Shown: positions 52,324 to 63,594, counted from the first letter of the stretch. The stretch: DNA of 64,000 bases from Salipiger pallidus (GCF_014643635.1 NZ_BMJV01000008.1:1-64000), one strand, 5' to 3'. Notes: generated from the letters alone by a model not told the origin. A program made the numbers and translations.

Positions 52324-53421
52324 TCAGCCGCCCCGCGCCAGACTGAAGGCCTTGCGCATCACCGTGGGCAGGTCTTCGGGGTCGAACGTGTCGGCCTCGA
52401 CGAAGGTGCCGCGCTCGGGCGGGCGGTCAAAGGGCACGAGGCAGGTCTTCACCGTCAGGCGCAGATGGAAATGGGTGAAGGTGTGGCGCGCCTCGCCAGG
52501 CACGGTCTTCCATTCGGCGCGGATCGGTGGCGCCTCCTGCGGATCGTCGCTCCACTCGCTGCCGGGCCAGCCGAGCATACCGCCCAGAAGCCCTTTCTCG
52601 GGCCGGGTTTCGAGCAGCCATGCCCCGTCGATGCGGCGGGCAAGGTAGGCTATGCCGTGGCGGGTGGGCTTGCGTTTTTTCGGGGTTTTCTTCGGCAATT
52701 CAGCCATGGTGCCCGCATCCCATGCGGCGCAGGACCGGCGCCACGGACAAAGCCCGCAGACCGGGTTGCGGGGCGTGCAGACCGTCGCGCCAAGGTCCAT
52801 CACCGCCTGCGCGTAATCGCCGGGGCGGGCCTGCGGGGTCAGGGACGCTGCCATTTCGGTAAGGATGGGCTTGGCCTCGGGCAGCGGTGTGTGCTCATCG
52901 TGCAGGCGGGCCATCACCCGCTCCACGTTGCCGTCCACCACCGTGGCGGGCAGATCGAAGGCGATGGCCGCCACGGCCCCTGCCGTGTAGGGGCCGATAC
53001 CCGGTAGCGACAGCAGCCCCTCGTAGCTTTGCGGGAAGATCCCGCCATGATCCGATGCCACCGCGCGGGCGCATTTGAGCAGGTTCCGGGCGCGAGCGTA
53101 GTAGCCAAGTCCAGCCCAGGCGGCCATGACATCGGCATCCTCGGCGGCGGCCAGATCGCTGACCGTGGGCCAGCGGGTGGTAAACTTCTCGAAATAGGGT
53201 TTTACCGCCGGAACGGTGGTCTGCTGCAACATGATCTCGGACAGCCAGACGCGGTAGGGGTCGGGCTTGACCCCTGCCACGCGCGCAAGAGGCGGGATGC
53301 GCCAGGGGAGCGCACGGGCGTGGCGATCGTACCAATCGAGCAGATCGCTGGCCAGACCGACGCGGCCCGGCTGACCGGAGGCACCGGCGGGGTCACAGGA
53401 TGTGTCACGGGCGTCTGACAT
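52324..53421 (-). CDS. mutY: A/G-specific adenine glycosylase
   Basis: 365-aa base-excision repair enzyme that removes adenine paired with 8-oxoguanine. Catalytic Glu in WLSEIMLQQTTVPAV, HhH motif LPGIGPYTAGAVAA, catalytic Asp in VVDGNVERVM, iron-sulfur ligands in CTPRNPVCGLCPWRRSC. A C-terminal NUDIX-like domain (8-oxoG recognition) follows. The start is taken at 53421; an ATG seven codons earlier (53442) is possible. Divergent from the DciA-like gene by 87 bp. Confidence 0.95.
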   Translation of the reverse strand: MSDARDTSCDPAGASGQPGRVGLASDLLDWYDRHARALPWRIPPLARVAGVKPDPYRVWLSEIMLQQTTVPAVKPYFEKFTTRWPTVSDLAAAEDADVMAAWAGLGYYARARNLLKCARAVASDHGGIFPQSYEGLLSLPGIGPYTAGAVAAIAFDLPATVVDGNVERVMARLHDEHTPLPEAKPILTEMAASLTPQARPGDYAQAVMDLGATVCTPRNPVCGLCPWRRSCAAWDAGTMAELPKKTPKKRKPTRHGIAYLARRIDGAWLLETRPEKGLLGGMLGWPGSEWSDDPQEAPPIRAEWKTVPGEARHTFTHFHLRLTVKTCLVPFDRPPERGTFVEADTFDPEDLPTVMRKAFSLARGG

Positions 53422-53508
53422 TCTGTTGAACTTATCCTTCATCGGGTCGATACGGATTGGCGTCCGCTGGTGCGGCCACTAAGATAGGCTCAAGGGGAAG
53501 GATTCAAG

Positions 53509-54018
53509 ATGCGCAAGCGCGGCAGTTCCACATACGGCTTTGCTCAGGCCTCGGGCCTGATGAAGGGCGACATCCGCCGCGCCAGCGAAAGCCGCGGCTT
53601 CGCGCAATCGCGCCTTTTGACCCACTGGGAAGAGATCGCGGGGCCCGACATCGCCGCCATCTCGCGCCCTGTCGAGGTGCGCTATGGCCGTGGCGGCCTT
53701 GGTGCGACGCTTACTTTGCTCACCACCGGGGCCAATGCGCCCGTGCTCGAGATGCAAAAGGCCGCGCTCAAGGACAAGGTCAACGCGATCTACGGCTATG
53801 CCGCGATCTCGGCCATTCGGGTGACCCAGACCGCCGCTACCGGCTTTGCTGACGGCAAGGTCGCCTTCGAGCATCGCCAGAAGCGCCATGCCCCCGCCGA
53901 ACCCGCCCCTAAATTCCGTGCCGAGGCCCACACCGCCACCGAAGGAGTGGCGGACGACGGGCTGAGGGCCGCGCTGGAGCGGCTCGGGGCGAATGTCATA
54001 TCTAAATCGCAACGTTGA
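53509..54018 (+). CDS. DciA-like DUF721 protein
   Basis: 169 aa. DUF721/DciA proteins load the replicative helicase DnaB in bacteria lacking DnaC. The core YGFAQASGLMKGDIRRASES, LLTHWEEIAGPDIAAISRPV and VLEMQKAALKDKVNAIYGYA is characteristic. The C-terminal 50 residues are variable and basic. It sits between mutY and a DsbA-like gene, a usual arrangement in alphaproteobacteria. GGGGAAGGATTCAAG precedes the ATG. Confidence 0.87.
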   Translation: MRKRGSSTYGFAQASGLMKGDIRRASESRGFAQSRLLTHWEEIAGPDIAAISRPVEVRYGRGGLGATLTLLTTGANAPVLEMQKAALKDKVNAIYGYAAISAIRVTQTAATGFADGKVAFEHRQKRHAPAEPAPKFRAEAHTATEGVADDGLRAALERLGANVISKSQR

Positions 54019-54067
54019 TCCGCGGGACCTGATGGGGCCGCGATATGCTTTGAACGAAGGAAGATCC

Positions 54068-54745
54068 ATGAACCGTGTTCTGACCACCGCAGCGCTCGCG
54101 GCCCTTCTGGCCGCCGGTACCGGCACCCTCGTCACCCAGTCCGGCGCTGCCATGGCGCAAGACAGCACCGAGGCCGCCCCCGAGACCGCGACTGAGACCG
54201 CCCCCGAGACCGCAGAAGTCACCGACATGGTGCTGGGCCAGGCCGACGCGCCGGTGACCGTGGTCGAATACGGCTCGTTCACCTGCCCGCACTGCGCCGC
54301 GTTCGAAACCGAGGTCTTCCCGCAGATCAAGGAAGATTACATCGACACCGGCAAGGTGAAGTTCATCTTCCGCGAAGCCTATTTCAATAAGTATGACATG
54401 TGGGCGTCGCTGATGGCGCGCTGCGGCGGCGAGATGAAGTATTTCGGCATCGTCGACATGATCTATTCGACCCAGAACGAATGGGCCCGCCAATCCTCCG
54501 AAGCCGATGTCGCCGACGCCATCCGCAAGATTGGCCTGCAGGCCGGGATCGAAAAAGATGCGCTCGATGCCTGCATGCAGGACGGCGAGCAGCTGAAATC
54601 GCTGGTGGAATGGTATCAGGGCAACGTGGAGGCCGATGGCTTCAGTTCGACCCCGTCCTTCGTGGTCAACGGCGAACTGCACAGCAACATGCCCTACTCG
54701 GAATTCTCCGAACTGCTGGATGAGGAAGTCTCCGCCGCCGAGTGA
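54068..54745 (+). CDS. DsbA-family thiol:disulfide oxidoreductase, secreted
   Basis: 225 aa with a signal peptide (about 1-30, cleaved near AMAQD) and a Glu/Thr/Ala-rich linker. The thioredoxin-like domain has CPHC (C73-C76) in EYGSFTCPHCAAFE and the cis-Pro in SSTPSFVVNGELHS. It acts in periplasmic disulfide chemistry (DsbA-like or DsbG/BdbD-like). A frame starting at 53993 overlaps the upstream gene; the ATG at 54068 gives the clean signal peptide. A rho-independent terminator follows. Confidence 0.92.
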   Translation: MNRVLTTAALAALLAAGTGTLVTQSGAAMAQDSTEAAPETATETAPETAEVTDMVLGQADAPVTVVEYGSFTCPHCAAFETEVFPQIKEDYIDTGKVKFIFREAYFNKYDMWASLMARCGGEMKYFGIVDMIYSTQNEWARQSSEADVADAIRKIGLQAGIEKDALDACMQDGEQLKSLVEWYQGNVEADGFSSTPSFVVNGELHSNMPYSEFSELLDEEVSAAE

Positions 54746-54787
54746 TCGGTGATGGGCAACTGACCCCATGCTTTCAAGATGCCAAGA

Positions 54788-54816
54788 ACGCCGCCCTGTC
54801 CCGGGGCGGCGTTTTT
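54788..54816 (+). terminator. Rho-independent terminator after dsbA-like gene
   Basis: Stem ACGCCGCCC (54788-54796) / GGGCGGCGT (54804-54812), 7-nt loop, T-run TTTTT starting at 54812. It is 42 bp after the dsbA-like stop. Confidence 0.85.
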
Positions 54817-55161
54817 GCGCCGGAGCGATGCCGTTTAGGGGTGAACCTGACGCGGCGGGCTTTGGCCGCTCAGGTCGGCGCATGTCTGCAAAAGACCGCT
54901 TGAGGGTGGGCTTTTGTCTTCGGCATGGTGTTAGGTGCGGGAAGAACGCCCTGTAGGGGGACTGCCATCGCGGCCTTCGGCCTCACCCCGGGATACTTCG
55001 CGGCAAATGGAAGTTCAGAGCGCGTCCGGCGTTACCAGCAATATTTCCAGTTGCTACGAATATCCTCTCAGGAGGCATCCTGCCCGGGCCATGGGCGGGC
55101 CTTGCATTCGCCGGGAGCGGGCTTCAAACATGCAGGGACCGAAGAGGCAGGAGATTGAGGC
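54817..55161. other. Upstream region of the nucleoside salvage operon
   Basis: Between the dsbA terminator and cdd. About 54955-55015 read on the minus strand contains TATCCCGGGGTGAGGCCGAA, then GGCC and a G/C run. This is an eroded copy of the intergenic element type seen at 50742. AGGCAGGAGATTGAGGC directly before cdd is its ribosome site. A promoter should lie within 55010-55100. No gene seen. Confidence 0.4.
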
Positions 55162-55554
55162 ATGACACTCGAAGAGGCCGCCCGCGCGGTGCGCGAGAAT
55201 GCGTATGTACCCTATTCCAACTTCAAGGTCGGGGCCGCAGTGCGCTCACGTTCTGGTGCCGTTCATGCCGGCTGCAACGTTGAGAATGCCGCCTATCCCG
55301 AGGGAACCTGCGCCGAGGCCGGTGCCATCGCTGCCATGGTCGCGGCGGGTGAGACTGAGATTTCCGAGGTCTATGTCGTTGCCGACAGCCCGCGCCCTGT
55401 GCCGCCCTGTGGGGGGTGCCGCCAGAAGATCTCGGAGTTTGCGCGGGGCGGGGTCACGGTGACCCTTGCCACGCTGACCGGAGAGACGCTTGTCACCACG
55501 GTGGCCGAGCTTTTGCCCGGCGCCTTCCGTCCGGACGACATGGACCGCGCCTGA
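55162..55554 (+). CDS. cdd: Cytidine deaminase
   Basis: 130-aa zinc enzyme converting cytidine and deoxycytidine to uridine and deoxyuridine. Zinc ligands C50 (GTCAEAGA, with catalytic Glu52) and C83/C86 (PPCGGCRQ). NVENAAYPEGTCAEAGA is the family motif. Length fits the tetrameric class. First gene of the operon with deoA, deoB, add and upp; its stop overlaps the deoA start (TGATG). Confidence 0.96.
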   Translation: MTLEEAARAVRENAYVPYSNFKVGAAVRSRSGAVHAGCNVENAAYPEGTCAEAGAIAAMVAAGETEISEVYVVADSPRPVPPCGGCRQKISEFARGGVTVTLATLTGETLVTTVAELLPGAFRPDDMDRA

Positions 55555-56843
55555 TGGCGGCCCGCGAGGTGATCGCGGCCCTGCGGCGCGGCGGGGAGCC
55601 GGGCACCGCGGCGTTGCGCGGCTTTGCCGCCGGGCTGGCGGACGGGTCGGTGAGCGATGCGCAGGCAGGGGCCTTTGCCATGGGGGTTTGCGTGCGGGGG
55701 CTCTCTGACGAGAACCGTGTTGCGCTGACGCTGGCAATGCGGGATTCGGGGCAGGTGATGTCTTGGGACCTCGGCGGGCCGGTGGTGGACAAGCACTCCA
55801 CCGGCGGCGTGGGCGATTGCGTTTCGCTCGTCCTTGCCCCGGCGCTGGCGGCCTGCGGGGTCTTCGTGCCGATGATCTCGGGGCGCGGCCTTGGCCACAC
55901 CGGCGGCACGCTCGACAAGCTCGATGCCATTCCGGGCTACAAAGTGGACCCCGAGGAGGCGCTGTTTCGCCGCGTGGTCGGCGAGGCGGGCTGCGCCATC
56001 GTCTCGGCCTCGGCGCAGATCGCGCCCGCGGACCGACGGCTCTACGCGGTGCGGGATGTGACATCTACGGTCGAAAGCCTCGATCTCATCACCTCGTCGA
56101 TCCTCTCCAAGAAGCTGGCGGCGGGGCTTGATGGCCTCGTACTGGACGTGAAGCTTGGGTCGGGCGCCTTCATGAAGACGCTTGCGGACGCGCGCGCGCT
56201 GGCGCAGGCACTGGTGTCCACCGCCAACGCGGCAGGCTGTCCGACCACCGCGCTTATCACTGACATGGACCAGCCAATCGCCGACGCGCTTGGCAACGCC
56301 GTCGAAGTGGCGGCGGCGATGCGGGTGCTCACCGGCCTCGAGGAAGGGCCGCTCCATGCCATGGCGCTGGCGCTGGGCACACCGTTGCTCGAGCGGGCAG
56401 GGATCGCCGCACCCGAGGAGGCGTTGCGACAGGCGCTGGCCACCGGCGCAGCGGCCGAGCGGTTCGGGCGCATGGTGCAGGGCCTTGGCGGGCCGTCCGA
56501 TTTCGTCGAGGCCTGGGCGGGCTACCTGCCCGAGGCCACGGTCATCCGCGAAGTGCCAAGCCCCGCCTCCGGCCATGTCACGAGCATCGACGGTGAGGCG
56601 CTCGGCCTTGCGGTGGTGCGCATGGGGGGCGGGCGCACGGTCGAGACCGACATGATCGACCCAGCCGTGGGCCTGTCGTCGGTGGTGCGCATCGGACAGC
56701 AGATCAGCGCCGGAGAGCCGCTCGCCCGCGTCCACGCCGCCCGCGAGGATCAGGCGGATGCCGCCGTGGCGGTGGTGCAGCGGGCAATCAGCCTTGGCGC
56801 GGCGGGCGCGCCGGGATCCCTCATCAAGGAGCGCATCGGGTGA
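55554..56843 (+). CDS. deoA: Thymidine phosphorylase
   Basis: 429-aa enzyme splitting thymidine or deoxyuridine with phosphate. DKHSTGGVGDCVSLVLAPAL is the phosphate and substrate motif, with SGRGLGHTGGTLDKLDAIPG following. The C-terminal swivelling domain is present (ITSIDGEALG-like TSIDGEALGLAVVRMGGGR). Its ATG overlaps the cdd stop, and its end overlaps deoB by 4 bp. Confidence 0.96.
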   Translation: MAAREVIAALRRGGEPGTAALRGFAAGLADGSVSDAQAGAFAMGVCVRGLSDENRVALTLAMRDSGQVMSWDLGGPVVDKHSTGGVGDCVSLVLAPALAACGVFVPMISGRGLGHTGGTLDKLDAIPGYKVDPEEALFRRVVGEAGCAIVSASAQIAPADRRLYAVRDVTSTVESLDLITSSILSKKLAAGLDGLVLDVKLGSGAFMKTLADARALAQALVSTANAAGCPTTALITDMDQPIADALGNAVEVAAAMRVLTGLEEGPLHAMALALGTPLLERAGIAAPEEALRQALATGAAAERFGRMVQGLGGPSDFVEAWAGYLPEATVIREVPSPASGHVTSIDGEALGLAVVRMGGGRTVETDMIDPAVGLSSVVRIGQQISAGEPLARVHAAREDQADAAVAVVQRAISLGAAGAPGSLIKERIG

Positions 56844-58042
56844 GAGCCTTCCTCGTGGTCATGGATTCGGTGGGCATCGGCGGCGCGCCGGATGCGGCCG
56901 AGTATTTCAACGACGGCCTGCCGGACACCGGCGCCAATACGCTGCTGCATATCGCCGAAGCCTGCGCCGAGGGCCGCGCCGAGCAGGGCCGCAGCGGCCC
57001 CCTGCGCCTGCCGGTTCTGGACAGCCTCGGCCTCGGGCGGGCCTGCGCGCTGGCCGGGGGCACGCTTCCACCAGGGCTTGGGGCCGAGCCGACGGGCCTC
57101 TGGGGCGCGGCCACCGAGACCTCGCGCGGCAAGGACACGCCTTCTGGCCACTGGGAGCTGGCGGGGGTGCCGGTGCCGTGGGACTGGCATTATTTCCCGG
57201 ACGAGCAGCCTGCCTTCCCGCGGGACCTGATGGCCGAGGTGGCTCGGCTGGCCGGCACCGAAGGCACGCTCGCCAATTGCCACGGGTCGGGCACCGTGAT
57301 GCTCGACCAGTACGGGGCCGAGCACATCCGTACGGGCTGGCCGATCTGCTATACCTCTGCCGACAGCGTCTTTCAGATCGCCGCCCACGAAGAGCATTTC
57401 GGCCTCGATCGCCTTCTGGCGCTGTGCGAGGCGGTGGCGCCGCTGGTGCACGAGATGAAGGTGGGTCGGGTGATCGCGCGGCCGTTCGTGGGGGAGGGTC
57501 CCTTCACCCGGACGGGCAACCGGCACGACTATGCCATCCGCCCGCCGCAGCCGATCCTCACCAACTGGGTGCAAGAGGCGGGACACCCTGTGCACGCGGT
57601 GGGCAAGCTGGGCGATATCCTGTCGATGGAGGGCATCGACCACTTGCACAAAGGCGATGATGCCACGCTGATGGACCACCTTGGCCGCCTGGTGGACGAG
57701 GCTGAGGACGGATCGCTGATCTTTGCCAATTTCGTCGAGTTCGACAGCCTTTTCGGGCACCGCCGCGACGTCTCGGGCTATGCCCGGGCGCTGGAATGGT
57801 TCGATGAGGGGCTGGGGCACATCCTGCCGCGCTTGCAGGAAGGCGATATCCTTGTCATTACCGCCGATCACGGCAACGATCCCACCTGGCCCGGCACCGA
57901 CCACACCCGCGAACGGGTGCCGGTGCTGGTCGCCGGGCGCGGGGCCGGGAGCATCGGTCAGATCGGCTTTGCCGACGTTGCCGCCAGCGTGGCGGCTCAT
58001 CTGAAAGTGGAGTCAGACACATGCGGGAAGAGCTTCCTGTAA
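56840..58042 (+). CDS. deoB: Phosphopentomutase
   Basis: 400-aa manganese enzyme interconverting (deoxy)ribose 1- and 5-phosphate. LVVMDSVGIGGAPDAAEYFN (metal ligand Asp) and TETSRGKDTPSGHWELAG (phospho-Thr region) are near the start, and DHGNDPTWPGTDHTRE near the end. The start is GTG at 56840, overlapping the deoA stop. Length matches the family. Its 3' end overlaps add by 22 bp. Confidence 0.96.
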   Translation: MRAFLVVMDSVGIGGAPDAAEYFNDGLPDTGANTLLHIAEACAEGRAEQGRSGPLRLPVLDSLGLGRACALAGGTLPPGLGAEPTGLWGAATETSRGKDTPSGHWELAGVPVPWDWHYFPDEQPAFPRDLMAEVARLAGTEGTLANCHGSGTVMLDQYGAEHIRTGWPICYTSADSVFQIAAHEEHFGLDRLLALCEAVAPLVHEMKVGRVIARPFVGEGPFTRTGNRHDYAIRPPQPILTNWVQEAGHPVHAVGKLGDILSMEGIDHLHKGDDATLMDHLGRLVDEAEDGSLIFANFVEFDSLFGHRRDVSGYARALEWFDEGLGHILPRLQEGDILVITADHGNDPTWPGTDHTRERVPVLVAGRGAGSIGQIGFADVAASVAAHLKVESDTCGKSFL

Positions 58043-59052
58043 TCGACGAGGAACGCCTCGAGGCGATCCGCGAATTGCCCAAGGTCGAGCTGCACCTGCA
58101 CCACGAAGGGGCGGCGCCGCCTGCCTTCATCCGCGGGCTGGCGCAGGAAAAGAACATCCGTCTGGATGGTGTCTTCGACGAGCGTGGCCATTATGCCTAT
58201 GACGATTTCCTCGGATTCCTGAAAGTCTATGAAGGCGCGACCTCGGTGCTGAAAAGCCCGCAGGATTACGCGCGCCTCACTACCGCCGTGCTGGAGGAAT
58301 GCACCAAGAACGGTGTGATCTATGCCGAAAGCTTCATCAGCCCCGATTTTTGCGGTGGCGGCGATCTGGGCGCGTGGCGCGAATACCTTGCCGCGATCCG
58401 CGAGGCGGCGGACGAGGCGGAGCGTTCCATGGGCATCACCCTGCGCGGCATCGTCACCTGTGTGCGGCATTTCGGCCCCGACAAGGCCAAGCGCGCCGCG
58501 CTTTGCGCCGCCGAGACGGCGGGGGACTGGATCACCGGCTTCGGCATGGGCGGTGACGAGAACGCCGGCAAGCAGCGCGATTTTGCCTACAGTTTCGACA
58601 TGGCGCGCGAGGCGGGGCTGCGGCTGACCACCCACGCGGGGGAATGGCGCGGCCCGTCCGAGGTGGTGGATGCGCTGACCGACCTGAAGGTCGAGCGCAT
58701 CGGCCACGGGGTGCGCGCGATTGAGGATCTCGCGCTTGTGGACAAGCTTGTGGAAAACGGGATTGTCCTTGAAGTTTGCCCCGGTTCCAACGTGGCGCTC
58801 GGGGTGTGCCGCAATCTTGCGGCGCATCCGATTGAAAAGCTGCGCGCGCGGGGCGTGAAGGTCACGGTGTCCACCGATGATCCGCCGTTCTTCCACACCA
58901 CGATGAAGGACGAGTACGAGGGCCTTGCCCGGACCTTCCGCTGGGACGAGGAGGTGTTCATGGACATCGCCCGCACCTCTGCGAACGCCGCGTTCTGCGA
59001 CGTCGCCACCCGCGACAGACTGTTGAAGCGGCTTGAGACCACATCGGACTGA
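58021..59052 (+). CDS. add: Adenosine deaminase
   Basis: 343-aa metal-dependent hydrolase of adenosine and deoxyadenosine. HLHHEG (H25, H27) zinc ligands; usual HLHLEG, so Leu is His here. [10 protein letters not shown], catalytic Glu in [14 protein letters not shown] and STDDPPFF complete the site. It overlaps deoB by 22 bp. A related adenine deaminase function cannot be excluded, but the neighbours support a nucleoside substrate. Confidence 0.93.
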   Translation: MREELPVIDEERLEAIRELPKVELHLHHEGAAPPAFIRGLAQEKNIRLDGVFDERGHYAYDDFLGFLKVYEGATSVLKSPQDYARLTTAVLEECTKNGVIYAESFISPDFCGGGDLGAWREYLAAIREAADEAERSMGITLRGIVTCVRHFGPDKAKRAALCAAETAGDWITGFGMGGDENAGKQRDFAYSFDMAREAGLRLTTHAGEWRGPSEVVDALTDLKVERIGHGVRAIEDLALVDKLVENGIVLEVCPGSNVALGVCRNLAAHPIEKLRARGVKVTVSTDDPPFFHTTMKDEYEGLARTFRWDEEVFMDIARTSANAAFCDVATRDRLLKRLETTSD

Positions 59053-59122
59053 GCGGCAACGTTGCGGCGCGCCGCCTGCGCCATTACAGAGGACACCGGA
59101 CAAAACAGGAGGCACCGGGGCC

Positions 59123-59755
59123 ATGAAGCAGCATCTTACCGTCGTCGATCACCCTCTGGTGCAGCACAAGCTGAGCATCATGCGCAACAAGGAGACGTCG
59201 ACCGCCTCCTTCCGGCAGCTCCTGCGCGAGATCTCGCACCTGCTGGCCTATGAAGTGACCTCGGACTTGCCGGTAACCAACGTTACCATCCAGACGCCTC
59301 TGTGCGAGATGGACGCGCCGATGATCGACGGCAAAAAGCTGGCGCTGATCTCGATCCTGCGGGCGGGCAACGGGCTGCTCGATGGCATTCTCGAGCTGAT
59401 CCCCGCCGCGCGGGTCGGTTTCGTCGGGCTTTACCGCGACGAGGAAACGCTGCAGCCGGTGCAGTATTACTTCAAGGTGCCCAAGTCGCTCGAGGATCGC
59501 ACGGTGATCGCTGTCGATCCGATGCTGGCGACGGGCAATTCCTCGGTTGCGGCCATCGATCTGCTCAAGCAGGCGGGGGCGACGGACATCCGCTTCCTGT
59601 GCCTTCTCGCCTCGCCCGAAGGGGTGGAGCGCATGAAGGAAGCGCACCCCGATGTGCCGGTCATCACCGCGTCTCTCGACAGCCACCTGAACGAGAAGGG
59701 CTACATCGTTCCGGGACTAGGGGATGCGGGCGACCGGATGTTTGGCACAAAATAG
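59123..59755 (+). CDS. upp: Uracil phosphoribosyltransferase
   Basis: 210-aa enzyme forming UMP from uracil and [24 protein letters not shown] is the PRPP-binding loop, and [17 protein letters not shown] the C-terminal uracil-binding motif. Start [32 protein letters not shown] precedes the ATG. It is the last gene of the salvage operon, 70 bp after add. Confidence 0.96.
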   Translation: MKQHLTVVDHPLVQHKLSIMRNKETSTASFRQLLREISHLLAYEVTSDLPVTNVTIQTPLCEMDAPMIDGKKLALISILRAGNGLLDGILELIPAARVGFVGLYRDEETLQPVQYYFKVPKSLEDRTVIAVDPMLATGNSSVAAIDLLKQAGATDIRFLCLLASPEGVERMKEAHPDVPVITASLDSHLNEKGYIVPGLGDAGDRMFGTK

Positions 59756-59822
59756 GCCGCCTGCCGCTTTACAGGGGCAAAGCGATGTTGCATGATTCCC
59801 CCAACTGCCTTTGGGGGCCTTC

Positions 59823-61499
<1,677 letters not shown>

Positions 61500-61529
61500 G
61501 CTGCGCGAAGGGTCGAGATAATTGCGAAG

Positions 61530-61554
61530 GGCTCCGCGACGGCGGGGCCTTTTT
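61530..61554 (+). terminator. Rho-independent terminator after the SPOR gene
   Basis: GGCTCCGC (61530-61537) pairs with GCGGGGCC (61542-61549, one G-U) around loop GACG, followed by TTTTT. Located 30 bp past the SPOR stop and 20 bp before the convergent gene's stop. Confidence 0.85.
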
Positions 61555-61573
61555 CGTTTGGGGAAGGGGGCTG

Positions 61574-62599
61574 TCAGCCGTCGCAGATGCCCTGCAGGCG
61601 AAGCCAGTCCGAATCCGGCAGCACCTGGGCGCTGCCTTCGGTGGCGCGCGGGTCTGCCTCGATCAGGCCGACGGTGCTCTCGCCCGTGGGATCGCGGGCA
61701 TAGGCGTAGGGGCTGGAGCGCAGCTGCGCCGCAGAGAAGGCTTTGATCAGCGCATCCTGAGGCACGGGATCGGCGGCGCGGGTCAGCAGCGTCTCGGCAT
61801 AGGTGTCGAGCGATCCCGCCGGCAGTCGCCCGGTGGTGAGCAGCCGCAGCGCGGACCACAGACCAGTGCTGTCGAGCAGATCGCCCAGCGGGTCAGACCG
61901 CCGGGCCCGCAGCGATTCCGCAAGGATATAGCCCGCCGCGACGTCGGGATCCTCGTGATCCTCGAGGACGCGGCGGTTCACGAGGATGATCCCGCCGGGC
62001 AGGTGGGCGGTGTCGCGCACGCCGTCCGGCACCACCCGCAGGTCGTCCATGCGGTTTTCGCCCAGCACGCGCAGGGCGAGACGACGCAGGGGCAGGCGGG
62101 CCTCATCGGTCATGCAGACCTGTCCGGTGACGCGGGTGAGGCGCTGCAGCAAGGCCTCGCCGATCTCGTCACGTTTGACCGTGGGTACCACGGCCCGGGT
62201 GTGCCCGAGCAGCGCGTTCGGCAGCCAGAACACAGAAATGCCCACCACTGCCGCCGCAATCGCTGAAATCATAAAGACCCGCAGCTTGCCCGGGCGGGGA
62301 CGCTGCCGTTCGATGGCCCGCAACAGGCGGTCGATCGCCTCGGTCATGGTGACCTCGTCTTCGGGCAGCTCGAGGGTTTCGCCGGGATCGCCGTCGGGAT
62401 GGTAGATCGCCGGGATCTGGCCGCGATTGGCACGGCGTACCGCCGCCAACGACCAGTGGGCGAGCGGCCGCCCCGAGAACTCGGAAATGGTCAGCGACGC
62501 ATCCCCCAGCGACACGACGACCTCGCGCCGCTGTGCGTCGGGTTCGGGACGCCAAAGACCCGATGCTTCCAGTCGCTGATACTTCTTGAGTGCCGTCAT
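61574..62599 (-). CDS. Membrane protein resembling an M48 peptidase without the HExxH site
   Basis: 341 aa. Soluble N-terminal part (1-105), one membrane segment (about 107-127: VFMISAIAAAVVGISVFWLP), then a periplasmic part similar in layout to M48 metallopeptidases. The family run of PGG-hydrophobic-V-N/T-R, then a helix with HExxH, then R-x-DP appears here as PGGIILVNRRVLEDHEDP and AGYILAESLRARRSDP. So AESLR (227-231) takes the place of HExxH and the zinc histidines are gone. Resemblance is by eye and modest. Start MTALKKYQRLEASG at 62599. Confidence 0.6.
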   Translation of the reverse strand: MTALKKYQRLEASGLWRPEPDAQRREVVVSLGDASLTISEFSGRPLAHWSLAAVRRANRGQIPAIYHPDGDPGETLELPEDEVTMTEAIDRLLRAIERQRPRPGKLRVFMISAIAAAVVGISVFWLPNALLGHTRAVVPTVKRDEIGEALLQRLTRVTGQVCMTDEARLPLRRLALRVLGENRMDDLRVVPDGVRDTAHLPGGIILVNRRVLEDHEDPDVAAGYILAESLRARRSDPLGDLLDSTGLWSALRLLTTGRLPAGSLDTYAETLLTRAADPVPQDALIKAFSAAQLRSSPYAYARDPTGESTVGLIEADPRATEGSAQVLPDSDWLRLQGICDG

Positions 62600-62874
62600 C
62601 CGGGCTTGCTCTGCCTCTTTTGAAGGGACGATAGCGCGGCCAACCGCGAAGAACAATGCGGCCTGTTTCCCCAGCTGTCCGCAGATGTGTCATCAGGGCG
62701 TCTTCACGGCCCGGATGCCATGGCGCTCGAATGACCTGAGGCAGGGTCGACCCGCCGGGCAAGTCTTGGCGAGCACCGTCATGGCCAACGGCGCGGCGCG
62801 GCATAGGTGGTAAGGTTAGTCAGCACGTGGCGCTGCCACCGGGGGCCGCCGCCGGAAGCCAAGGGGAGGCCTTC

Positions 62875-63465
62875 ATGCCAGTTCACATGTTCCAAAACCC
62901 CGGTCGCCGCATCCTCATGTCGCCCGCCGCCGAAGGTGGCGGCGGCAGTGTGCCGCGCACGGGCATCAGCCTCACAGTCAATGGAGAACGCCGGGATCTC
63001 ACGGCGGACAACCGGGTCACGCTGCTTGATGCGCTGCGCGAGGAACTGGGCCTGACCGGGGCCAAGTAAGGCTGCGATCATGGTCAGTGCGGGGCCTGCA
63101 CCTGTTCGGTCAATGGCAAGAGGGTGCTGTCCTGTCTCACGCTTGCGGTCATGCATGACGGTGACGAGGTGCATACAATCGAGGGCATCGGTCTGCCGGG
63201 CAACCTTGATGCGATGCAACGCGCCTTCGTGGACAACGATGGTTTCAAGTGCGGATATTGCACGCCGGGGCAGGTCGCCTCGGCCAAGGCGGTGGTCGAG
63301 GAGATCCGCGCCAACATCCCCTCGCAGGTGACCGGCGATCTGACCGCCACCATCGCCTTCACCGAGGCCGAGATCCGCGAGCGCATGTCCGGCAACATCT
63401 GCCGCTGCGGTGCCTACGCCAACATCCTTGCAGCAATCACCGAGGTGGCCGAGCAGCAAACCTGA
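62875..63465 (+). pseudogene. Interrupted PaoA/YagT-like 2Fe-2S subunit gene of a molybdenum hydroxylase
   Basis: The small subunit of an aldehyde or xanthine oxidoreductase-type enzyme, split by an in-frame TAA (codon 65, 63067-63069). Before it: GISLTVNGERRDLTADNRVT and LLDALREELGLTGAK. After it, in the same frame: GCDHGQCGACTCSVNGKRVL (plant-type 2Fe-2S) and FKCGYCTPGQ, MSGNICRCGAYANI (second cluster), ending at 63465. The stop falls where family members have Lys (TKKGCDHGQCGACT). FAD and molybdopterin subunit genes are absent downstream. Strong homology on both sides argues for a recent loss; a sequencing error is less likely because two base changes from AAG are needed (one from AAA). 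Confidence 0.85.
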
Positions 63466-63594
63466 CCATGCGACATGGCTCCCCCGGCCAGTCCGCCGCG
63501 GTGCTGTCCCGTTGCCTGTAGCAAGCAAGAGCGTCCGACTACATTGCAGGTAAATCGCAGCGTTCAGGGCATATCATACCCCCAGACACACGAA

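Noticed and set aside
62875-63465. In-frame stop as selenocysteine or programmed readthrough
   Set aside because: The codon is TAA, not TGA; family members have Lys there; no supporting signals seen.
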